Below are positions 22,500-33,990 of a DNA stretch of 64,000 nt, piece by piece. The position numbers and the translations under genes are program-made. The notes beneath the pieces were generated by a model. The model was not told where the DNA came from. It worked only from the letters and a program-made list of their open reading frames with translations, and searched no databases. The first letter of the stretch is position 1; every line of letters begins with the position of its first letter. The DNA comes from Patella vulgata (lineage: Eukaryota; Mollusca; Gastropoda; Patellidae). The stretch lies in contig NC_065886.2 in assembly GCF_932274485.2 (NCBI RefSeq), positions 37,559,501-37,623,500 on the forward strand, in the 5' to 3' direction.

Positions 22500-23320
22500 T
22501 TTTGAAGTTGAATTGGAGCTTCGTAAAACCAGATGTTCATATGTCATTTATATTTGATACGCCGATATTTTCATGTGGACGTATATTGTCGTCGACCCTG
22601 CCCGTCCATTCAGACGTCCGTCCACAATTTGTTTGTTGGCACTCTACAGGTCACAATTATTATCCGATTTTGATGAAACTTGAGAAATATAGGTTTATCG
22701 CCAAAAGAAGTCGGCTCCTTTCAATATTGGCATGTATCGAATCGAAACTTCGTGGATTATTGCGCCTGGTTGTACGAAAAATCACGTTTTTAGCTTGTGG
22801 ACCCTCTAAAGGTCACAATTGTTATCTGATTTACACGAAACTGTATGTTTATAACCCAATGATCTCGGTTCCTTTTGATATTCGCGCATATCAGATCTTA
22901 ACCGTCTGGATTATGACCCCTGATTGTACGAAAAAATCACAATTTTTGTCCGATTTAAGTTTTAAAAAAAATGTTCAAATACATCACCGTTACACCCTGA
23001 TGATGATTGGGTTTGAATTTCGTGAAAATCAGACCGAAACGAACCGACAAAATTGCCGCTCCTTGTACGCAAATTGTGTAAAAGTATGTTATATCAAGGT
23101 CAGAATTTTTATCTGATTTTGACAAAACTCAGAATGTGTGTTTATTTCCCAGAGATTTCGATTCCTTTTGATATTCGCGCATATCGGATTATAACTCCCT
23201 GGATTAAGTTCCCTGATTGTACGAAAAATCGCTTTTTTAACTTATTTTCTGTCCATCTTATGCGAGATGTGGGCGTATCTTGCATGAAAACCGCTCGTTC
23301 TCAGGAATATCATTCATAAT
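22500..23320. repeat. degenerate tandem repeat array beginning with a GTCCGTCCA-rich head
   Basis: 'aggtcacaattattatccga' recurs with changes at ~22648, 22812 and 23096. 'gattgtacgaaaaatcac' recurs at ~22768, 22922 and 23214. The 204-residue plus ORF (22502-23116) and its neighbour arise from this array. Its architecture parallels the array at 28781-30130. Confidence 0.7.
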
Positions 23321-23452
23321 AATATTCTGTTTATTTTGCGGTCACTTACTGATAGGCATTCATACAAGAATACTGTTTTTGATTAAAACATGTCTTGTTA
23401 CTGGTTTAATACTATCCGCCATAGTGTTTATCAGCTCGGTCACTTAATTTGG

Positions 23453-23730
23453 AGGGGGATTATATGGCTGAATGGTTAGCGTGCGCGCACTGTATCATAA
23501 AGTCTGTCATTGAGTCGACTGGCGTGGTTTCGAATCCCCGATTGTACGTGACAATGAGTAGGGTCGCCTGTCCAACCTCGTGGGTTTAATCCGGGTCCTC
23601 CGGTTTCCTCCCACTGCTAAAAACCACTATGCGCAAGCGAATTATTGAAATAAAATTAAACCATATGTTAGTCCCGAAATGACCTAGTTTGTGTCGAGTG
23701 GACGTTAAACCCCATTTCTCTCTCTCACTT
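23453..23730 (+). mobile_element. SINE family A copy, best-preserved
   Basis: tRNA-like head with box A 'tggctgaatggttagcg' and box B-like 'ggtttcgaatcccc'. Body: 'gtccaacctcgtgggttta', 'ttcctcccactgctaaa' and 'gtcgagtggacgttaaac'. The tail is 'ttctctctctcac'. Confidence 0.9.
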
Positions 23731-24640
23731 AATTTGGTGTGATACGATCACTACGCTGTAGTAGAAAACGGCTCGCCTATCAGCAGACACATCATCATCT
23801 ACACAACCCTCTTGTAGGCGATTAGTAGGACCAGAATATTCTAGTACCTACTAAATTTCGATGTACTTAGGGGTTTTAATCCATTTAAACGAACAGACTT
23901 CGAAATGTCTTACAATTTATCACAGACGCGTCGCAATTCTTCTATTGATGAAATCGCCATTGAAGTCAGATTGACATCCCGTCTATTTATCGGCAACTTG
24001 AAGGCTTGACAAATAAAAACATTTGATTTGTATATGAATGAGTCTTGACATAGCAGTATGAAAATCAAATCAGAAGGATCAAGTCTAGGGATAACAAATC
24101 TATGTAACCCATAAAATACAAAATAACGACTTGAATTTCTCGAGAATCGGAAACCAAAATACATAAAAAGTTGTGATGTTTTCAACGCGCTGCTGTAAAT
24201 TCCTATCAATTTGTAAAGACGATCATTTTTGTTCCAAGTTAGGAGTCTGTAACTAGGGCTTAATCAATAATAAGATTAAATAGAATGTTCTCTTGGGCAC
24301 CATGGTTATCAATCATGGCCGTCCATCATATTATATTAGTCAAGTTATGTCAAATGTTGGCCACCATTCAAACAATAACCGATTCGTTGAATGTTTAGTC
24401 AGAAAAGAACAGTTAAGGATGCTTCGTCGATTTCTCTCATTGCTCTAAACTAGAGTCAAGGTTCACCCCCATACTTTTTCAAGTTGTAAAATAAGCAGTC
24501 TTAAAGCCATTGATCGCCTTTTGTATTTTTCGGGCAAAAAAAATATATTCCACAGCTGAAATGTACTTAAATTGTTAATCTACCATTTAATTAAGAAATT
24601 ATAACCAATATAGTACAGATAAACCCGAAATAGCACAGAT
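23731..24640 (-). other. unclassified minus-strand ORF (24209-23910) in AT-rich spacer
   Basis: A 99-residue frame ends in a mixed-composition C-terminus (SSIEELRRVCDKL) that looks more protein-like than most frames here. It has no recognised domain, signal peptide or clear acceptor. It could be the last exon of an unknown gene. Nothing else is seen in the stretch. Confidence 0.22.
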
Positions 24641-24679
24641 AAACCAAAATAGCACGTATAAACAATCTTCCGGTTTGGA

Positions 24680-25003
24680 TTCATTCAGATTAAAATGGGG
24701 CCCATTAAAATAGTTTACCCAAGACATATAGGTGGCGCTGGGGTGTTTATTTCGTCCACAGAGTATGCCGATGAATAATTCTGTCAATTCGCCGTTTTCA
24801 ATTTTCGCAATATTGTTTTTTACAATCGATTCCAAATGACGATCAGATTAAAATGAGACCCATTAAAATAGTTTACCCAAGACATATAGGTGGCGCCGGG
24901 GTGTTTATATCGTCCACAGAGGATGCCGATGAATAATTCTGTCAATTCGCCGTTTTCAACTTTCGCAATATTGTATTTTACAATCGATTCCAAATGACGA
25001 TCA
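24680..25003 (-). repeat. 158-bp tandem duplication with open minus-strand frames
   Basis: Two copies (starting ~24686 and ~24844), ~95% identical. In both, the minus strand reads ESIV..NIAK.ENGELTEL and ILCGR.KHP.ATYMSW. 158 is not a multiple of 3, so the copies cannot be read as one protein. Several differences change residues, so selection is doubtful. The higher-coordinate frame starts MILLANNININATD. No family recognised. Confidence 0.55.
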
Positions 25004-25412
25004 GTAGCGTTAATGTTGATATTATTTGCAAGTAAAATCATGGGTTTATCAATAAATACACATCATTAGACCTAAAATTACGTATACGAGGCCTAATAAA
25101 AATGTAATACTATACAACACCAAATTAAAGTTTGTATAAGTTGTGGTTATCGAGTGCATGAAATAAATCGATTCTCTGCTGCAATGAAACAAGTGCAAAA
25201 GAGGGAAACGAAACAGATAATGTGTCAACAACACAGTTTCATTCGGGCGCCTGGGGTCACGGTTGGCGAGCGGAATGTTCCTGCTTTGAATCCCGGTTGA
25301 TCAGTATAACTTGCCTAGTCGATCGAATCGAACAAAAAGCCAAGGTCTACACGTGTACACGTAAGAACAGGCCGGGTTACTTTCATCTCCGCATGTTAGT
25401 CTTAATATAACG

Positions 25413-25525
25413 GAATTGCTGAAAACCTTGTTAACGCGATAGAGACTTGCTGAAAACACTGTTTACGCGATGGGGACTTGCTGAAAAACCTTGTTTACGC
25501 GATAGAAACTTGCTGAAAACCTGAA
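25413..25525. repeat. ~34-36-bp tandem repeat, 3-4 units
   Basis: Unit 'gacttgctgaaaaccttgtt' plus 'tacgcgatag'. Few changes between units. Confidence 0.85.
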
Positions 25526-26044
25526 GACTTTATCATGAAGTCTACAGTTTTAACTGATTTTTTTTTCAAATGTGATATGAAGCATTGAGGTCATGGGAGG
25601 ATGACGTCTATCTATTAACCGATTTTATAAGAGGATGAACCCTGGCGACTGTCGAATGCCCACCTTTGTAAAAATAGTTGAATTCGGTGAAGTTAGTCTC
25701 GAAATGACCGACTTGCTAAGTTAACGAGACGTATTCCATTACATTCACTCCTTGCCCAAAGGAAGCGAATCAAACCACCACACTGGTACAAATTAGTGTT
25801 TAATCATCGTTTCTAGGATTGTTGACATCAAAGAGTTATTGATTCTTTTCATGCGCCTCCACGTCTCTTCAATAGTATGAATAAAACATAAAATGCATGA
25901 CTAGATATTAGAATCTGTCCACCATTTTTTAATAACTATATTTAGCTTTTCAATTCTCAGAGAAAAAATGAAGACTACCATTGAAGTTGGCAATCTGTTA
26001 AACGTTCGATGGAATTGGCGAAAGATAAGAAAACAATTGGAATA
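25526..26044. other. no gene seen
   Basis: AT-rich with no recognised element. Confidence 0.4.
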
Positions 26045-26430
26045 AAATGAAATGTGGTTTAACATCCTATGTATCTGCGATATGAGTGAATTTGTTCCTG
26101 GCAGCGGTGCTACACGACCTAGCCTTGTTTCGGATTCCAACTGTCAGGAGATGTTTAACGTGTTGCCAATGGTATACACGAAATGAAATGAAATGTAACG
26201 TCCGGCTGTTGTGTTCAAACTGGGCTAATGAAAACGGGTATACGCCATGCAGTGTGCTATGACCTACTCTTCTATCAAATTCCATATGCCGAGGTCCCGT
26301 GTACACATTGGCGTGCACGTAAAAGATCCCTTGGCAGTTGGAATTCGATATAAGATTGGGCCGTAGCGCTGCTATCCGGACAAAACTTCCCTCGTAGCAA
26401 ACTGTATGGCGTATTCCCGTCTTCATTTTC
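26045..26430. mobile_element. cluster of three SINE family B pieces, two minus and one plus
   Basis: 26045-26160 and 26180-26290 read tail-to-body on the plus strand ('aaatgaaatgtaacgtccgg', 'caaactgggctaatgaaaac'). 26291-26430 reads body-to-tail ('aggtcccgtgtacacattgg', 'cttggcagttggaattcgat'). The junction at 26290 is head-to-head within the body, as if one SINE inserted into another or an inversion occurred. The 152-residue minus ORF (26067-26525) is mostly SINE. Confidence 0.82.
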
Positions 26431-26533
26431 TTCGGCCCATTATTGTGTAAACATTCGTCTGTTTTATCTTTGAATGCTTCTCTCAAGTAGTCTAGACAAC
26501 CCTTTAATGTATAGATCGGAGTCAAAAGCTAAA
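26431..26533 (-). other. possible minus-strand exon cut by the SINE cluster
   Basis: After an 'attactttag' acceptor, a frame reads TPIYTLKGCLDYLREAF and KDKTDECLHNNGPKK. This is an amphipathic, two-cysteine segment of credible protein composition. It then runs into SINE sequence with no donor. A further possible small exon with an ACAG|GTAAAT donor lies at ~26609-26656. No family recognised; treat as speculative. Confidence 0.2.
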
Positions 26534-27547
26534 GTAATTTAACCAGGTTTCATAAACTAACATCTAAAAGCAAGACCTCTTAAGGTTTTTAAAGTAAACA
26601 CATTTACCTGTATGTTGGACGAATGGATTTTACTGCAGGAACTCCAGTATAAGGACTGTTGAATATATAAGATGAATTTATGAGCCCCGACTTGTTTTCA
26701 AATTCCAATATTATATATTGTACTTTTATAATACATAAATATTTATTGTATAATTAATTTTAGAAAAAAAGACTATATACAATGATACTTTCTCTATTTG
26801 GGTTCTTACAGACATCGGTATTATCGCTTTCATGGCAAAATAAAATTCATTAAACGTTGGTGACGTCGTTGTTTCTATACAATGGAAACCAGTTCTTCTA
26901 TTAGAGAGCTGATTCATCTATATATAATAACAAACCAAAGTTTTTTAGTTCTTGATAAAATAGCCACCTCAGTACCGTGAAAATTTTCTGCATAAAAACC
27001 AAAACGTTAAACTTGTGGAACCTTCGTGAAATGCCCCCCCCCCCCCAAAAAAAAAACATTTTGTAAAAAAACAACACAATTTATATGAAAACAAAAGCAC
27101 TGGTTGATACACATACAACACGACCTTCAAGAAGTATACTATTCTCTGATCTTTTTCAAGCACCATTCGGATTAAATAACTTTTTAGTTTTTTTGGTTTT
27201 TTTAAATTTTAATTGTTAGATCAGGGAAACGGTCTTCATTTAAAAGTTATATTCTACCGCCTATTTCAAACGTCGCTGAAATGACATCGGTGCGGCTTAA
27301 CTAACAATATTAACTTATTTTCTTCCTCAAATTAAATTCTATAACATTTTTTTTGAAGTATTAAAAAATAAATAAAGGGGACTGAAGTGTATTTGGATAA
27401 AAAAAAAAGAAGATATATCTCCTATTTAGTGTAAATGGGTGGTTATAAGATGAGTAAAGGCACCATTTTACCCGGACCAGTTTACGGTACGACGGCTTAT
27501 GTAAATAATGCACGCGTCATCGAGCCAATGATTGACGCCGTGTGATG
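26534..27547. other. no supported gene; poly-C/poly-A run near 27036-27057
   Basis: AT-rich. ORFs at 26726-26917 and 26969-27166 (minus) are low-complexity. Confidence 0.4.
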
Positions 27548-27559
27548 TGACGTCACGTG
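27548..27559. promoter_or_regulatory. overlapping CRE (TGACGTCA) and E-box (CACGTG)
   Basis: A perfect palindromic CRE at 27548-27555 shares its CA with a CACGTG at 27554-27559. It is ~4.4 kb upstream of the candidate first exon of the channel gene. Functional use is unproven; such motifs also occur by chance. Confidence 0.25.
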
Positions 27560-28780
27560 TAGGAGGTATATTTGAACAACTTATACATAGGTATAAGAAG
27601 GTATAACAAGTTGATATGTTATAGAGAAACATAATAACGTCGATTTCATTCGTTATTTCGGTTTAATCAGGTTGTAATATCTTTCTAATACATTTTTAAA
27701 ATTTACTTTAGCTAAATCGGTCCAGTACACTGTTAGGAATAAATGTTAATTTACCATAAGAATGTGGTAAAGTATTTACATAGTTGTATGTTATTTTACA
27801 TATGTGTGCTTTAGTACACCAAAATAGGAGTCATAGTACAAATAGTCATAAAAACCCCATATTATTATACAAGTGATTTTACCCTGAAATAATTCATTTT
27901 ACAAAGGTAACGTCAAAATACAGTAATTTACAGTGTATTCCAACTATAGTAAGATGTACCGGAGCCCAAATTGGTTGTCGTAAAAAGTTGATATCACAGA
28001 AATATTCTATTCAATGCTAATGAAATCAAAAATTAAAATATTTTTGTTAACATTTCTCAACACACAACCAATTAAAAGTAAGTACACAATCAAATAGCAA
28101 ATGACATTACGACAACCATCAGGTACACTGTTAGAAATTTATGTAAAATTCCAGTAGTACAAGTAGTTTTTGTATCTCAATTGTCGGTATATTTTACAAA
28201 ATATACAACTTTTACTAAGTCTGATGTATTTTACCGAGTTTCGTGTCTTTTTGACATTTAACGGCGATGAAATCATAGACATATTTAAAATCCGGTAAAA
28301 AATACACTCTTACATATTATGTAATAAAATTGACCCCCCCCCCCCCCCCCACCAAAAAAAAACAAAAACGAAGCAAGCATGTAACTCTACATATTTTACG
28401 TTTATACACATTATTGTATAATTTACTTTTAGGTAAGAAATATAAGTAAAATTACAGCAGTTAAAGTATTTGTTTTTACCTTATAATGTTAGGAATATTT
28501 ACCAAAATGATGTATATTTGAAAGTTTCAGTCGTTTTTACACCAAGCGTTGATGAAAGCAAATGCACATTCAAAATCCGGTAAAATACATGCTTACATAT
28601 GTAATATTTCAATATTGAACGGAAAATAACATAGGCAACATGTCATTTTACAGATTTACGTTTATTGACATTAGTTTCTAAATTTACTTATTGGTAGTTA
28701 TCATAATCGGTAAATTTATTATCTCTTATTTTATATTATTATTCCATAGCAACGAAAGATTCCTAATAATTATCGTCTTA
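27560..28780. other. AT-rich, recurrent TTTAC/GTAAA motifs; no gene seen
   Basis: Blocks such as 'gtacactgttag.aat' recur (~27726, ~28124), suggesting an old degenerate repeat. A poly-C/poly-A run lies at 28334-28363. Confidence 0.4.
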
Positions 28781-30140
28781 TAGTGTTTATTTCAATTTGT
28801 TGTCCCCCGCCTTTCGAAGAAAGCAGGGGACTATTAAAATGGGTTCGTCCGTCTGTGTCCCCCGCCTTTCGAAGAAAGCAGGGGACTATTAAAATGGGTT
28901 CGTCCGTCTGTCTGTCCGTCTGTCTGTCCGTCCGTCTGTCTGTCCGTCACACTTTTTGGGACACAATAACTCTCTTCCTAATTGAGCTAGAATGTTCAAA
29001 CTTGGTGTATGTGTTTATTAGGTCAATGCCTTGATGGAGTTCGAAGATGAGCATTTTCCGCTTAGGGTAAGCAGAGATAAGCAATTTGATTGGTTGATGC
29101 TTTGGGACACGATAACTCTCTTCCTAATTGGGCTAGAATGTTCAAACTTGGTGTATGTGTTTATTAGGTCAATGCCTTGATGGAGTTCGAAGATGAGCAT
29201 TTTCCGCTTAGGGTAAGCAGAGATAAGCAATTTGATTGGTTGATGCTTTGGGACACGATAACTCTCTTCCTAATTGGGCTAGAATGTTCAAACTTGGTGT
29301 ATGTGTTGATTAGGTCAATGCCTTGATGGAGTTCGAAGATGAGCATTTTCCGCTTAGGGTAAGCAGAGATAAGCAATTTGATTGGTTGATGCTTTGGGAC
29401 ACGATAACTTTTAATTGAGCTAGAATGTTCAAACTTGGTGTATGTTTTTATTAGGTCAATGCCTTGATGGAGTTCGAAGATGAGCATTTTCCGCTTAGGG
29501 TAAGCAGAGATAAGCAATTTGATTGGTTGATACTTTGGGGCACGATAACTCTCTTCCTAATTGAGCTAGAATGTTCAAACTTGGTGTATGTGTTGATTAG
29601 GTCAATGCCTTGATGGAGTTCGAAGATGAGCATTTTCCGCTTAGGGTAAGCAGAGATAAGCAATTTGATTGGTTGATGCTTTGGGACACGATAACTTTAG
29701 TTCTAATTAAGTGAGATTGATGAAACTTGGTGTATAGATTTATTATATGAATACCTTAACTAAGTTCGATAATGAACATTTTTTGCTGAGGGTAAGCAGA
29801 GTGATAAGCAATTTGATTGGTAGAAACTTTGGAACACAATAACTCTCCTTCTAATTGAGGTAGAATGTTCAAACTTGGCATAGGTGTCTATTAGGTGAAT
29901 GTTTAAACTTGATGTATATGTAGATGTTCATTAGGTGAATGTCTTGACTGAGTTCAATAATTAACCTTCCGAGCTGAAGCTAAGCAGAGCTAATCGATTT
30001 CATTTGTCGATGGTTTGGGACAAGATAATCTTGATTCTATCTGATAGAGAGTGATGAAACTTAGTGAAAAAAATAAATGTGCGATTAATTAATATGTGTC
30101 ATCTATTTATTTTGCAATTTCGGCGGGGGACATCAGCCTC
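28781..30140. repeat. 146-bp tandem array (about 7 units) with duplicated GTCCGTC-rich head
   Basis: The head 'cccccgcctttcgaagaaag' plus 'caggggactattaaaatggg' occurs twice (28803 and 28858), then runs of GTCTGTCC. The unit ('acacgataactctcttccta') repeats at 28961, 29107, 29253, 29399, 29540, 29686 and ~29834. The first units are nearly identical and the last decayed. A GGCGGGGGACA block near 30122 mirrors the head. The minus-strand ORFs (29018-29663) are by-products: 146 is not divisible by 3. Confidence 0.88.
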
Positions 30141-30457
30141 ACTGTTGGCTTGTTAACCATAATATGGACAATCACATTTTGTAAATTTTGGTACATTACT
30201 TGTCATGTATAGATGGACCAGTGTTAGATGGACCGGACTGTCTCTAAAGCAGGGTTATAATGCCTGCAAATAGATAGTACCGCAAGATTACACCTGAAAG
30301 CCCGAAACCACGCCCTCGTCTACCAAACAGGATATTTAATATTCAATATATTGAAGTAATGTTAATACGAAATTTTGGGGCTACTGGTTCCTAAATGTCA
30401 GCAAAAGTTGCCCGAATCCTGCATATAAAATTACCAATATTTAGTACTTTTAACCAA
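30141..30457. other. no gene seen
   Basis: AT-rich spacer, nothing recognised. Confidence 0.4.
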
Positions 30458-30600
30458 AGTGTAAATTAACATTGTGGTGTATTTTTACAAGAAATGTAAA
30501 TTAACATTGTGGTGTATTTTTACAAGAAATGTTAATCAACATTGTGATGTATTTTTTCAAGAAATTTAAATTAACATATTTGTCTTTCTACAGTAAAATG
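30458..30600. repeat. ~38-bp tandem repeat, 4 units
   Basis: Unit 'tgtaaattaacattgtggtg' plus 'tatttttacaagaaa'. The last unit is diverged. Confidence 0.85.
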
Positions 30601-31929
30601 TTAAATAACTAATGGTGTAATTACCTATGATTTAGGGCCAACTTTTGATGCCTGTAATTTTAGGGTAATATAACCAAAATAGTTTTAATAGTGTATGCTC
30701 TAAGTAAAATGGACACTCCAAAGTGATTTAGAGCTGTACATGTTTTTGACAAATTTAACATCTTACCAAAAGGCATATTGATACAAAATTATTCAAATTC
30801 ATTAATCCATCTTGTTTTCTCTTAAATCGCCAGTGGACATCCGAACGAACATAGAGACCCACATTTTTTGTTTTAATTGTCTAGACACCTTTGTAAAGTA
30901 CATTTTAAAGCTTTAAATATGTAAAATTGTCATTGGTATTCTGATGCATTGAGGATTTATATGACTAGTGATAATTTTCCATGCAATGCAATGTCAATGG
31001 TCCACCTAAACACTTGTATCAAAAACAAAATACAAAATTATTTATATGACTGAATGAATGAATGAAAAGGGGGTCAACGTCCTACTTTTCTGCACCAACC
31101 GAGATAATGAAGACTATTTAATTAATTTAATATTTATTAATAACATATTTGTACACCTATCAGGGTTGTCAATCTGTTTAGTTAGAAATATTTGAGGTTA
31201 TCATTCGAAGAATCATTGGTATGTCTACATGTTCTATAAAAACCTTTACTGTTATCTCTCAAAGACCTACATACTTTTTTCTGAACTTTATTCTTCGATG
31301 AAGCGATAATCTTATAGTTCTCAATATTTCATGCACTAATTATAAGATATGGATTAAATAGGGTCAAACAGACAAATCCTAACATAGATCGTGAACTTGG
31401 AAGAACCGTTCTGGTATTTCAACCGGATTCACAGCTGTTAAGGACACGACATCGGGCGACTAGAAGGAAAGCGTTCCAGGATGTACACTAGTAATCCTAA
31501 AGGCATAAGAAACAAACCGAACGCTTGGCAATTAGCAAAATCTCTTCCGTTTCAATACACATGTAGCCATACAATCCGATTAAAATGCAGATCTATATTT
31601 CGTTTATACTTTCGGAGATAATACGGACGGCTTTTGACCCTATAACGTCAGATATAGATTAATCAATCAGCGTTAACGTTTCTATTGGTTTACATACAGT
31701 TCCGTACATGGCACGTCAAGAACTCGCCGTAACAGACCGTTTCATTGGCTAATCCCTCACTTCAACCAAAACGCCGGTAATATAACAACTCCTCCAGGTT
31801 CAAGTGTAGTAAAGGCAAGTAAAACGAAATTTTGAATTATAATAAACGAAACAAAATAAGATCTGCGTTTCAATCAGACTGGTAGCCATAGTGATATTTA
31901 CTAATTTTCATTATTATGTTTACAACCGA
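30601..31929. other. presumed 5' flank of the channel gene; SINE B tail fragment at 31053-31113
   Basis: The SINE fragment (complementary) is recognised by 'gtcaacgtcctacttttctg'. 31600-31810 is GC-richer and contains two inverted CCAAT boxes (ATTGG near 31683 and 31743), a possible promoter. A short plus frame near 31330-31490 is mixed in composition but unrecognised. Confidence 0.4.
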
Positions 31930-31997
31930 ATGCAGGCCAAAACCTTCATTATGCTTTTACATTTTTGGTCATTTGTGGATGTAGTTTCGCTTACTGA
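31930..31997 (+). CDS. candidate signal-peptide exon of the Cys-loop channel gene
   Basis: ATG at 31930 opens a frame encoding a signal-like peptide (MQAKTFIMLLHFWSFVDVVS), followed by L-T-E. Splicing after 'GA' (31997) to the exon at 34482 keeps the phase and gives ...VVSLTE-SDML, which fits the usual start of the extracellular domain. The donor (GA|GTTCTG) is weak, and the resulting ~2.5-kb intron holds two minisatellites. This is inferred only from phase and hydrophobicity; the true first exon may lie elsewhere. Confidence 0.3.
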
Positions 31998-32395
31998 GTT
32001 CTGTAACATATTTTTATGAATTTCAGGACCTTATTTTCGCTTGAGGATTATTAACAATTTGATTTATTTCGCTTCAAAGGGTCTGTGTAAAACCATAATT
32101 CATACAGTGTAAATTAGTCATCATGGCAACAAGCCCTGTGGCGTATTATTATATCATCGATATGTCAATTGGGTATATACTAATTAGTTTCGTAGAAACA
32201 AAGACACACGCCATCACATAATATACACAAATAGAATATATTAACCACACAAGAAAATCACAAGGAAATTTGTCGACCAACAATGGGGACGAGCCCGGGA
32301 AATCCTGCTTAGTGAGCAAGCTGATCATTTACACAAATGAGAGAATGTTAGCTTTTTTTACATACCATAGACTGGCAGTTCCTCTCAAGGGGTGT

Positions 32396-33240
32396 ATAAT
32401 TTCTATTTATATAGTTTGTGGTTCGGTAAATGCTTAATAATTTATATAGTTTGTGGATAGGTAAATGCTTATAAGAATTATTTATATAGTGTGTTGATAG
32501 GTAGATGCTTAAGTATTTATATAGTTTGTGGATAGGTAAATGCTTAATAATTTATATAGTTTGTGGATAGGTAAATGCTTGTAAGAATTATGTATATAGT
32601 ATGTTGATAGGTAGATGCTTAAGTATTTATATAGTTTGTGGATAGGTAAATGCTTGCAAAAATTATTTATATAGTTTGTGGATAGGTAGATGCTTAATTA
32701 TTCATACATATAGTTTGTGGATAGGTAAATTCTTACAAAAATTATTTATATAGTTTGTGGATAGGTAAATGAATTATATATTTTGGGGATAGGTATAGAG
32801 GCTTAATTATTTATATAGTTTTTGGATAGGTAAATGCTTAATTATTTACATAGTTTGTGGATATGTAGATGCTTAATTATTTATATAGTTTGTGGATAGG
32901 TAGATGCATGCTTAATTAGTTATATATTTTGTGGATAGGTAGATTCTGAATTATGTATATAGCCTATATGTGGATAGGTAGATGCTGAATTATATATGTG
33001 ACAGTCAATGTCTACAATCAGGCAATGTGTACAATGCCTGAAATATACCAGTCAATGTGTACATTGCCGGGTTAGGGTTAGGGTTACAAAGGCATTGTAC
33101 ACATTGCCTGATTGTAGACATTGACTGTAACATATACATAGCCTATTTGTGGATAGGCAGATCCTGGAAATATTTATATATAGTTGTGGATAGGAAGATA
33201 CTGAATTATATTTATATAATTGTTGTTAGGTAGGTACTGA
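32396..33240. repeat. ~34-bp minisatellite, ~20 units, in intron 1
   Basis: Unit 'atttatatagtttgtggata' plus 'ggtaaatgctta'. Units vary (TAAATG or TAGATG). Interrupted by the inverted-repeat insert at 32997-33133. Confidence 0.9.
32997..33133. repeat. inverted repeat flanking three TTAGGG-type telomeric motifs
   Basis: Arms ~32997-33038 and ~33091-33133 ('gtcaatgtctacaatcaggc' and its complement) are ~95% complementary. Between them is 'gggttagggttagggtta' at 33069-33086. It sits inside the minisatellite. Confidence 0.85.
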
Positions 33241-33427
33241 CAAATATATTTAAAGATATTTCCAAGAAGAAGAAACTCGAGCGTAAAAATCTCGCAATGT
33301 GTTTCCCACGTCTTATCATTGCATGACTTTTGTGTTTTTGTGTGTGGAATCGACTTTCTTATTAGCTAATTAATCTGTTCTCTAGGTTTCGATTCTCTGC
33401 TAAAGACCCCTCTCTCTCTCTCTCTCG

Positions 33428-33990
33428 TTTGAATAGCAACCATTAACTAGACGAAATAGATGATATATAGGAAGTTTGACACGCGCCACTTGACCACCGC
33501 AAGGCGTTTATATATATAGTATAAATTGACAATATTAGTTCACGAAATGTATTTATATTTGGAATAGCGACCAATAGCTAAATGACGTAGATGATACATG
33601 AGATCTTTGACACGCGCCGAAACTTAATGTTGAATTGTCAATATTATTTTATGAAATGTGTTTATTTTATGAGCGGCCAATAAATAAATGAAGATACACG
33701 GGGTGTTTGACATGCGCCGAAATTTTATGTTCCATTTGACCTTCTCAGGGCGTTTAGTGTTAATTAAATATTATTTATGAAATGTGTTTATATTTGGTAT
33801 TGTGACCAATAAATAAATGACGTATAAGATCCATGGGGTGTTTGACATGTGCAGAGACTTAATGCCCCATAAATTGCCAGTATATTTAATGAAATCTGTT
33901 TATATTTTGAATAAATAAATGAAAGAAAATATACGTGGCATGCGAGAATTAACGATCCATTTGAACCTCTCAAGGGGTATATATAGTACT
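33428..33990. repeat. degenerate ~105-130-bp tandem repeat, ~5 units
   Basis: Landmarks 'gaccaataaataaatgacg' (variants at 33436, 33568, 33674, 33803 and 33905) and 'gtttgacacgcgccgaaa'. The alternating unit length suggests two unit types. Confidence 0.75.

Noticed and set aside
22502-23116. 204-residue plus-strand ORF
   Set aside because: Generated by a degenerate tandem repeat. The same motifs recur in shifted frames downstream.
23453-23530. tRNA gene
   Set aside because: Box A and box B are present, but the sequence is the head of a SINE with body and tail, and the cloverleaf is not intact. The same applies at 8848, 45390 and 50750.
29018-29663. repetitive minus-strand ORFs (MLISAYPKRKMLIFELHQG type)
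   Set aside because: Translation of the 146-bp array. The period is not a multiple of three and the frame changes between units.
33069-33086. true chromosome end
   Set aside because: Only three TTAGGG-type units, flanked on both sides by ordinary sequence.
32396-33240. CRISPR-like array
   Set aside because: Regularly spaced repeats, but adjacent and degenerate with no unique spacers: a eukaryotic minisatellite.
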